NCBI RefSeq assembly: GCF_902506265.1
Contig: NZ_LR733556.1
Location: 1 to 64,000 of the forward strand
DNA from: Flavobacterium sp. 9AF
Lineage (GTDB): Bacteria > Bacteroidota > Bacteroidia > Flavobacteriales > Flavobacteriaceae
Reading direction: 5' to 3'
Length of the DNA stretch: 64,000 nucleotides
In this document: positions 58,452 to 64,000 of the stretch, one piece after another
Numbering within the stretch: the first letter of the stretch is position 1
Layout: every line of letters starts with the position of its first letter
Notes under the pieces: model-generated
The model's input: the letters and a program-made list of their open reading frames with translations, nothing else
What the model was told of the DNA's origin: nothing
The model's database searches: none
Position numbers and translations under genes: made by a program

Positions 58452-59419
58452 AAAATTATTTAGACGCTACAAACGATTTGTATAAAAACGCAGCTTTAAC
58501 TCCTGATGTTGGTTTATGTTGTACCACAACACCTATTTGGAAATTCCCAGGTCTAGAAATTCCAAAAATCATGCAGGAAATGAATTATGGATGTGGAAGT
58601 ACTATTTCTGCTCAAGATTTAATTAATAATCCAAAAGTATTATATGTAGGTGTTGGAGGAGGAATGGAATTGTTACAATTTGCTTATTTTTCTCGTCAAA
58701 AGGGCGGTGTAATAGGCGTAGATGTGGTGGATGAAATGTTAGAAGCTTCTAGAAAAAACTTTGAAATTGCAGAAGAACAAAACGAATGGTTTAAAAGTGA
58801 ATTTGTAGAATTAAAAAAAGGTAATGCATTGGATTTACCCATTGCAGACGAAAGTATTGATGTTGCTGCCCAAAATTGTCTTTTTAATATCTTTAAAACA
58901 GAAGATTTAAAAAAAGCATTGCAAGAAATGTACCGTGTGCTAAAACCTCATGGAAGGCTGGTTATGAGTGATCCTACTTGCGAACAAGAAATGAATGAAA
59001 CTCTTCGTAATGATGACCATTTGAGAGCCTTGTGTTTGAGCGGAAGTATTCCTATTAAAGATTATATTAAAGCGTTAACTGATGTAGGTTTTGGTACTAT
59101 TGAAATTAGAGGGAGACGACCTTATCGTATCTTGGACCCAGAAAACTATCCTACAGATGAATTAATTTACATTGAAAGTATTGAAGTATGTGCGATAAAA
59201 GATCCTATGCCAGTTGATGGACCCTGTGTATTTACAGGGAAAGCAGCAATATATTATGGTAATGAAGATTATTTTGATGACCAAAAAGGACATATATTGC
59301 TAAAAAATCAACCCCTAGCAGTTTGTGATAAAACAGCGAATGCATTAGCTGGTTTAGGAAGAAAAGATATTTTCATAAGCGAAAGTACTTTCCATTACAA
59401 TGGAGGAGGTTGTTGTTAA
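58448..59419 (+). CDS. arsM: Arsenosugar-type arsenite methyltransferase
   Basis: 323 residues. SAM-binding motif VLYVGVGGGMELLQFAYFSR (about 61-80), GNALDLPIADESIDVAAQNC (motif II) and the arsenic-binding cysteines: the pair C24/C25 (GLCCTTTP) and C49 (NYGCGS), with more at the CC end (GGGCC). ArsM methylates As(III) with SAM; dimethylarsinite made here is the substrate of ArsS. It is the arsenosugar subtype, not the ordinary ArsM. The start overlaps the aquaporin stop. Confidence 0.9.
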   Translation: MKNYLDATNDLYKNAALTPDVGLCCTTTPIWKFPGLEIPKIMQEMNYGCGSTISAQDLINNPKVLYVGVGGGMELLQFAYFSRQKGGVIGVDVVDEMLEASRKNFEIAEEQNEWFKSEFVELKKGNALDLPIADESIDVAAQNCLFNIFKTEDLKKALQEMYRVLKPHGRLVMSDPTCEQEMNETLRNDDHLRALCLSGSIPIKDYIKALTDVGFGTIEIRGRRPYRILDPENYPTDELIYIESIEVCAIKDPMPVDGPCVFTGKAAIYYGNEDYFDDQKGHILLKNQPLAVCDKTANALAGLGRKDIFISESTFHYNGGGCC

Positions 59420-59498
59420 AGTTTTTTAAGTTATGTAATCTAGCTAACGTTTTATTTTTTTATCGTATCTTAATTTTACCAAATTCAAAATCAATAAA

Positions 59499-60317
59499 AT
59501 GAAAAAAACAGCTATTTTAATTTTGCTTTGTGTATTTGGGTTTCACTTTATATTTGCACAAAGTCCGTGGACCAGAGAAAAAGGTAAAGCCTATTTACAG
59601 TTAGGAATTACTACTTTAAGTTATGATGCCGTTCAATTTGATGGAAATAAATTGGAAAATATTGGCGATTATTCAGACATAACAGTACAAATTTATTCTG
59701 AATTTGGTATCACAAATAAGTTAGAAGCACAATTTATATTGCCTTATAAAACAGCAAATTATGATAATGCTGGAATATCACAAAGTTTATCGGGAATTGG
59801 AAATGTGAGCTTAGGGTTAAAATACAAGCTTTCAGATGCTAATTGGAAAATTAGTTCTGGAGTCTTGTTTTCAGCTAATTCTATTAAAAAAGACGAAAAT
59901 TTATTCGTAAGTTCAACAGGGATTAATGCAAATACTTTTTTACCTTATTTTAGCATTGGTTCAAGTCATAATAAATGGTATTATTTTGGAACAATAGGAT
60001 ATGGTTATATGGATAATGATTATTCCGATTATTTAAAGGCTAGCATTGAATTAGGTTATAATATTATACCAAAAGGACATTTAATGCTGGTTTTAGATAC
60101 AAGAAATCCTATTGCTAAAGAAACTGCATATGAAAAAGATGCTATTCAATGGTTTTCTCATTTAGACCGACAAACCTATAATGCTATGGGTGTGAAAGCG
60201 AATTATGAATTTGTAGAAGGTAAATTTGGAGCTAATCTTTCGGCCTTTGGTGCTTTTGGAATTGATAATGCACCTTTGGCACCTACTATTAATATTGGAG
60301 TCTATACAAAATTATAA
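59499..60317 (+). CDS. Secreted beta-barrel-like protein of unknown function
   Basis: 272 residues. Signal peptide (LILLCVFGFHFIFAQ). The rest is beta-rich with alternating aromatic residues (YLQLGITTLSYDAVQFDG, DITVQIYSEFGITNKLEAQF, GNVSLGLKYKLSDANWKISS), the layout of outer-membrane phenol-degradation-like (MetA) barrels. It is the only gene here with an 80-bp spacer before it, so it may start a second transcription unit. A role in export of arsenosugar is speculative. Confidence 0.75.
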   Translation: MKKTAILILLCVFGFHFIFAQSPWTREKGKAYLQLGITTLSYDAVQFDGNKLENIGDYSDITVQIYSEFGITNKLEAQFILPYKTANYDNAGISQSLSGIGNVSLGLKYKLSDANWKISSGVLFSANSIKKDENLFVSSTGINANTFLPYFSIGSSHNKWYYFGTIGYGYMDNDYSDYLKASIELGYNIIPKGHLMLVLDTRNPIAKETAYEKDAIQWFSHLDRQTYNAMGVKANYEFVEGKFGANLSAFGAFGIDNAPLAPTINIGVYTKL

Positions 60318-60320
60318 ATT

Positions 60321-61193
60321 ATGAATAAGTACAAAGAAGTTGTAATTCAATCCTATTCAGACTATTTTAATTATTTAAAAACTGAATTGATAACCTTGCA
60401 TATAGAAAATTATTTCTATGGGCTAATTATAATTTCTTTGCTGGTTTTTATTTTAGAATTGATATTTCCTTGGAGAAAAAATCAGCCTGTAATTAGAAAG
60501 GATTTTTGGTTGGATACCTTTTATATGTTTTTTAATTTTTTCCTTCTCAATCTCATCATTCTAATGGCATTGAATAATGTAACTGCACAATTGTTTAATG
60601 ATTTTTTAGCGCTATTTGGACTTGATTTGAAATCATTGCATCTGATTGATTTATCTCATTTGCCAAAGCCTGTCGCGTTATTAATTTTCTTTGTTGTAGC
60701 CGATTTTGTTCAATGGAATACACATCGATTACTACATCGGGTGGATTTCTTTTGGAATTTTCATAAGGTACATCATTCGGTAAAACAAATGGGGTTTGCT
60801 GCTCATTTACGATACCATTGGATGGAACCTGTAGTCTATAAAACTTTATTATATATTCCTTTAGCTATCATAGGTGGTTTCACAATTGAAGATGTATTTA
60901 TTGTTCATTTTATTGCGATTACTATTGGTCACCTTAATCATGCTAATATTGGTTGGGATTACGGACCTTTAAAATACATACTTAACAACCCAAAAATGCA
61001 TATTTGGCATCATAGTAAAGAAATGCCAAGAAAGTATGGTGCTAATTTTGGAATCTCACTAAGTGTATGGGATTATTTATTTAAAAGTAATTACATACCT
61101 AGAGATGGAAAGGATATAGAACTTGGTTTTGAAAATGATGAAGAATTTCCTAAAGATTTTATAAAACAGGAAGCATATCCATTAGAATTTTAA
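60321..61193 (+). CDS. Sterol desaturase-family (fatty acid hydroxylase-like) membrane protein
   Basis: 290 residues, four to six membrane helices. The eight-His iron pattern is present: HRLLHR, HKVHHSV, and later NHANIGWDY with PKMHIWHHSKE. Such proteins are di-iron hydroxylases of lipids. In arsenosugar loci they are frequent and could act on a lipid carrier or arsenolipid; this is inference. Confidence 0.87.
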   Translation: MNKYKEVVIQSYSDYFNYLKTELITLHIENYFYGLIIISLLVFILELIFPWRKNQPVIRKDFWLDTFYMFFNFFLLNLIILMALNNVTAQLFNDFLALFGLDLKSLHLIDLSHLPKPVALLIFFVVADFVQWNTHRLLHRVDFFWNFHKVHHSVKQMGFAAHLRYHWMEPVVYKTLLYIPLAIIGGFTIEDVFIVHFIAITIGHLNHANIGWDYGPLKYILNNPKMHIWHHSKEMPRKYGANFGISLSVWDYLFKSNYIPRDGKDIELGFENDEEFPKDFIKQEAYPLEF

Positions 61194-61240
61194 AAAAATA
61201 TAATTATTAAAATTTATTAGTATTAATTATTACAAATGTT

Positions 61241-61939
61241 ATGAAAAAATACATTGCATTTTTTGTCTTCTTTTCTGTCCAAATTTTTTCTCAAAATTTT
61301 GATTATAAAGACTATGGTTTGTTGTTAAACAAACATGTTTCTAAACAAGGTAATGTAAATTACCACCTATTACAGTCAAATAAAGCTGATTTGAATGAAG
61401 TTGTGAAACAATTTGAAGTAAACTATCCTACAAGTAAATGGTCTAGAAATGAAGTTTTGGCTTATTATATTAATGCCTATAATTTATATACTTTAAAAAA
61501 AGTGGTAGATAATTATCCTATAAAAAGTATTAAAAATATTAATAATGCTTGGGATGATAAGTTTATAAAATTAGGTTCTAAAAAAGTTTCCTTATCTTAT
61601 ATAGAACACGATATTTTAAGAAAAATGAACGAACCCAGAATTCATTTTGCTATCAATTGCGCTTCCTTTTCATGTCCTAACTTAATTAATGAAGCTTATT
61701 TGCCAAAAACACTAGAGAACCAATTAGAATTGGCAGCGAAAAAATTTATTAACGACAGTTCAAAAAATATAATCACTGCTAATGAGATTAAAATTTCTGA
61801 AATCTTTAATTGGTTTGCTAAAGATTTTAAGACTAAAAATAATTCTTTAATAGATTACTTAAATAAGTATGCTGAAGTTAAAATTAACGAAAATGCTAAA
61901 ATTCGTTATCTAGATTACAACTGGAATTTGAATGAATAA
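61241..61939 (+). CDS. DUF547 secreted protein
   Basis: 232 residues. Signal peptide (FFVFFSVQIFSQN). DUF547 core: EVLAYYINAYNLYTLKKVVD, SLSYIEHDILRKMNEPRIHF and AINCASFSCPNLINEAYLP with the conserved Cys pair. Its function is unknown, but it is a regular member of arsenosugar loci. It lies 7 bases before the TIGR04283 gene. Confidence 0.87.
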   Translation: MKKYIAFFVFFSVQIFSQNFDYKDYGLLLNKHVSKQGNVNYHLLQSNKADLNEVVKQFEVNYPTSKWSRNEVLAYYINAYNLYTLKKVVDNYPIKSIKNINNAWDDKFIKLGSKKVSLSYIEHDILRKMNEPRIHFAINCASFSCPNLINEAYLPKTLENQLELAAKKFINDSSKNIITANEIKISEIFNWFAKDFKTKNNSLIDYLNKYAEVKINENAKIRYLDYNWNLNE

Positions 61940-61945
61940 ATCATC

Positions 61946-62635
61946 ATGATTTCAATCATTATACCTGTATTAAATGAACAAGAGCAAATAATTAAAACTA
62001 TTAATCATTTACGTGTTAATAGCCAAAAAGACAATGTAAAAGAAATTATAATTGTAGATGGTGGAAGTACAGATAATACTTTGTTATTACTTAGCAAATA
62101 CAAAGACTGTACAGTTTTGATTTCAGAAAAAGGCAGAGCAAAGCAATTAAACTTTGGAGCAAATTTTGCAACGGGGAAAGTCTTATATTTTTTGCATTGC
62201 GATAGCTTACCACCCAAAAATTTTGATCAATTAATTGTAGAAGCCGTTTCAAAAGAGTATTTGTCAGGTTGTTTTAGAATGAGATTCGATTCCAATCATT
62301 TACTGTTAAAAATATCGCAGTGGTTTACTCGTTTTAATGTAAAATATTTTAGAGGAGGAGATCAATCTTTATTTGTAACAAAAGAGCTATTTGATGAAAT
62401 AAGCGGTTTTAATGAGAAGTACACTGTTTATGAAGATAACGAATTGATTTACAGATTGTATGAAAAAAGTAACTTTAAAGTGATTCAAAAGGATATCACT
62501 ACATCATCACGGCGATATAAACAAAATGGAACTTGGAAGCTTCAATTTCATTTCATGATAATTCATTTACTATATCATTTGAAAATCTATAATCAAGATC
62601 AGGTTCTAAAATATTATAGAAGAAATATAAAATAA
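61946..62635 (+). CDS. TIGR04283-type arsenosugar glycosyltransferase
   Basis: 229 residues, GT2 fold: SIIIPVLNEQEQIIKTINHL (N-terminal NDP-sugar motif), IVDGGSTDNT (DxD-type), GRAKQLNFGANFATGKVLYF and the catalytic end segment GGDQSLFVTKELFDEISGFN then YEDNELIYRL. TIGR04283 marks arsenosugar loci. It is the last biosynthetic gene of the cluster, 5 bases before the AraC gene. Confidence 0.9.
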   Translation: MISIIIPVLNEQEQIIKTINHLRVNSQKDNVKEIIIVDGGSTDNTLLLLSKYKDCTVLISEKGRAKQLNFGANFATGKVLYFLHCDSLPPKNFDQLIVEAVSKEYLSGCFRMRFDSNHLLLKISQWFTRFNVKYFRGGDQSLFVTKELFDEISGFNEKYTVYEDNELIYRLYEKSNFKVIQKDITTSSRRYKQNGTWKLQFHFMIIHLLYHLKIYNQDQVLKYYRRNIK

Positions 62636-62640
62636 AAAAA

Positions 62641-63474
62641 ATGGAGTTTAAAGGTGAAAACGGAGAATTTTTCCTTTTAGAAACAATTACCGCCAAAACA
62701 ATTTCTGTCATTGAGGAAGACAAAGAAAGTTATTTATCTATTATTTGGAATAGAGATAAAGATACTTCTATTTGTATCGATACCATCGAATATGTTCTTA
62801 AGAAAAATGAAATTCTTTTTGTAACAGAACTCAATAAAGTTAATTTTAATAAAATAGAAGAAGTTAATGTAATTCGTTTTAACCGTTCTTTCTACTGCTT
62901 AGATAATCACGATAGTGAAATAGGCTGTAAAGGAATTTTATTTTTTAATACTTCAAAAGTTCCAATAATTTCACTACAACAAGAAAATAGGTTGGAAATT
63001 GAAAACTTGTGGAAAGTATTTACTGTAGAGATGTTGAAAAGCGATGAGTTGCAAGGAGAAATGTTACAAATGCTATTAAAACGTTTTTTAATTTTAGCTA
63101 CAAGAATTTATAGATGTCAAAATAAATCGGTTACTTTAGATGAAACAAAATTGGAATTAATAAGAGATTTTAATTTTTTGGTTGAAGTTTATTTCAAGAA
63201 AAAACACTCCGTGGCAGAGTATGCAGATTTAATGAATAAACCAGCAAAGTCATTAACCAATTTTTTTTCATTTCATACAACAAGAACACCGTTGCAAGTT
63301 ATACAAGATAGAATTTTGCTCGAAGCAAAAAGAATGTTACTTAATACAGAAATTCCAATTAAGGAAATCACCTTTGAATTAGGTTTTGAAGATATGCCTT
63401 CTTTTAGTCGTTTTTTTAAAAACAAAATAGGTATTTCTCCAAAAGCTTACAGAGATATAAAGACAATGGTGTAA
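62641..63474 (+). CDS. AraC-family regulator at the end of the arsenosugar cluster
   Basis: 277 residues. Sensor part: FLLETITAKTISVIEEDKES, NEILFVTELNKVNFNKIEEV, FYCLDNHDSEIGCKGILFFN. C-terminal AraC HTH: YADLMNKPAKSLTNFFSFHT and IKEITFELGFEDMPSFSRFF. It follows the TIGR04283 stop by 5 bases and could be the local regulator. The next gene is a close paralogue. Confidence 0.87.
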   Translation: MEFKGENGEFFLLETITAKTISVIEEDKESYLSIIWNRDKDTSICIDTIEYVLKKNEILFVTELNKVNFNKIEEVNVIRFNRSFYCLDNHDSEIGCKGILFFNTSKVPIISLQQENRLEIENLWKVFTVEMLKSDELQGEMLQMLLKRFLILATRIYRCQNKSVTLDETKLELIRDFNFLVEVYFKKKHSVAEYADLMNKPAKSLTNFFSFHTTRTPLQVIQDRILLEAKRMLLNTEIPIKEITFELGFEDMPSFSRFFKNKIGISPKAYRDIKTMV

Positions 63475-63530
63475 AACTTAGTTTTTTAATATAAAACAAA
63501 GATTTATTTTTACTATTTAATACTTAATCA

Positions 63531-64000
63531 ATGATTTATACTGGTCAATTAAACGAATTCATTCGATTAGAAGAAATTACCCCAAATAATGGTCACTTAT
63601 TAAATGAAAAGATTAAAGAAGGACTCAGTATTATTTGGGCAGTAGAAGAATTGTATCTTCAAGTTGACGGCATAACTACAATATTAAAAGAGAACGAGAT
63701 TATTTTTATAACCGAATATCATAATGTAGTCATTACTAAAGTTCAAAAAGTAAGATTAATTAGATTTAATAGGGCTTTTTATTGCATTTTAGATCATGAT
63801 AGCGAAGTAGGTTGTAAAGGAGTTTTGTTTTTTGGGGCAGCACATTTGGCTAAAATTGAGATTCCTATTCTAGAATTTGAAAAATTTGAAACCCTTTGGA
63901 AAATGTTTGTAATAGAAATGCAATCCAAAGACGAACTTAAAAGCGAAATGCTGCAAATGATGCTAAAACGAATGCTTATTCTGTGTATTAGAATTTATAA
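63531..64000 (+). CDS. AraC-family regulator, paralogue, cut by window end
   Basis: The first 156 residues are in the window. NEFIRLEEITPNNGHLLNEK, NEIIFITEYHNVVITKVQKV and FYCILDHDSEVGCKGVLFFG match the sensor part of the preceding AraC protein. The HTH part is expected beyond the edge. A tandem duplicate of the regulator is likely. Confidence 0.8.
   Translation, partial: MIYTGQLNEFIRLEEITPNNGHLLNEKIKEGLSIIWAVEELYLQVDGITTILKENEIIFITEYHNVVITKVQKVRLIRFNRAFYCILDHDSEVGCKGVLFFGAAHLAKIEIPILEFEKFETLWKMFVIEMQSKDELKSEMLQMMLKRMLILCIRIY

Overview
The window reads as a chromosome segment of a member of the Bacteroidota, most likely a Flavobacteriaceae species. The DNA is AT-rich. It carries a SusC/SusD pair, many short secreted lipoproteins, DUF2975/XRE and HxlR/SDR/AraC families typical of flavobacteria, and promoters of the Bacteroidota type (TTG, about 19 nt, TAnnTTTG). 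No rRNA, tRNA or CRISPR array was recognised.

1-9.8 kb is the most unusual part: an integron-like cassette array. Ten intact or broken one-gene cassettes and two copies of a gene-less cassette all read on the minus strand. They are separated by 14 imperfect palindromes of about 60-140 bp with AAC...GTT cores. The two ends of each cassette are complementary (GTTxxx...xxxAAC), as expected if the recombination site is completed in a circular cassette. The two gene-less copies (4310-4798 and 8485-8972) show that the repeating unit starts and ends at G^TT, the integron crossover position. A tyrosine recombinase (9788-10849) sits at the upstream end. It has all six catalytic positions and an extra N-terminal domain, but apparently lacks the insert that defines classical IntI. 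The far end is interrupted by an IS3-family element.

9.8-16.5 kb holds an unknown flavobacterial gene, a LOG-family phosphoribohydrolase, and a group for cobalamin or corrinoid uptake and salvage: BtuC-like permease, BtuF-like lipoprotein, CobU-like kinase and a Dph6-like ATP-pyrophosphatase. 16.5-19.1 kb is a decayed zone with a 102-bp tandem repeat, a degenerate IS3-family element and a truncated integrase pseudogene.

19.1-46.2 kb looks like an accessory stress and efflux region. SDR oxidoreductases are repeatedly paired with AraC regulators, four of which are close paralogues. HxlR regulators are divergent from AzoR/DoxX or nitroreductase genes. There is a DevABC/TolC-like exporter with its own AraC regulator. 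Two DUF2975-XRE pairs flank an ABC transporter whose permease is fused to an M1 peptidase. A CPYC flavoprotein lies behind a 31-bp palindrome. Pseudogenes (SnoaL-like, CsaA-like) are scattered through it.

46.8-62.6 kb is an arsenosugar biosynthesis cluster on the plus strand. It contains a peroxidase-like protein, radical SAM ArsS, two TIGR04282-type and one TIGR04283-type glycosyltransferases, methyltransferase ArsM, a purine-nucleoside phosphorylase and an aquaporin. A SusC/SusD pair, a solute symporter, a phosphoesterase, a sterol-desaturase-like protein and a DUF547 protein are interleaved with these. Two paralogous AraC regulators close the window, the second cut by its end.
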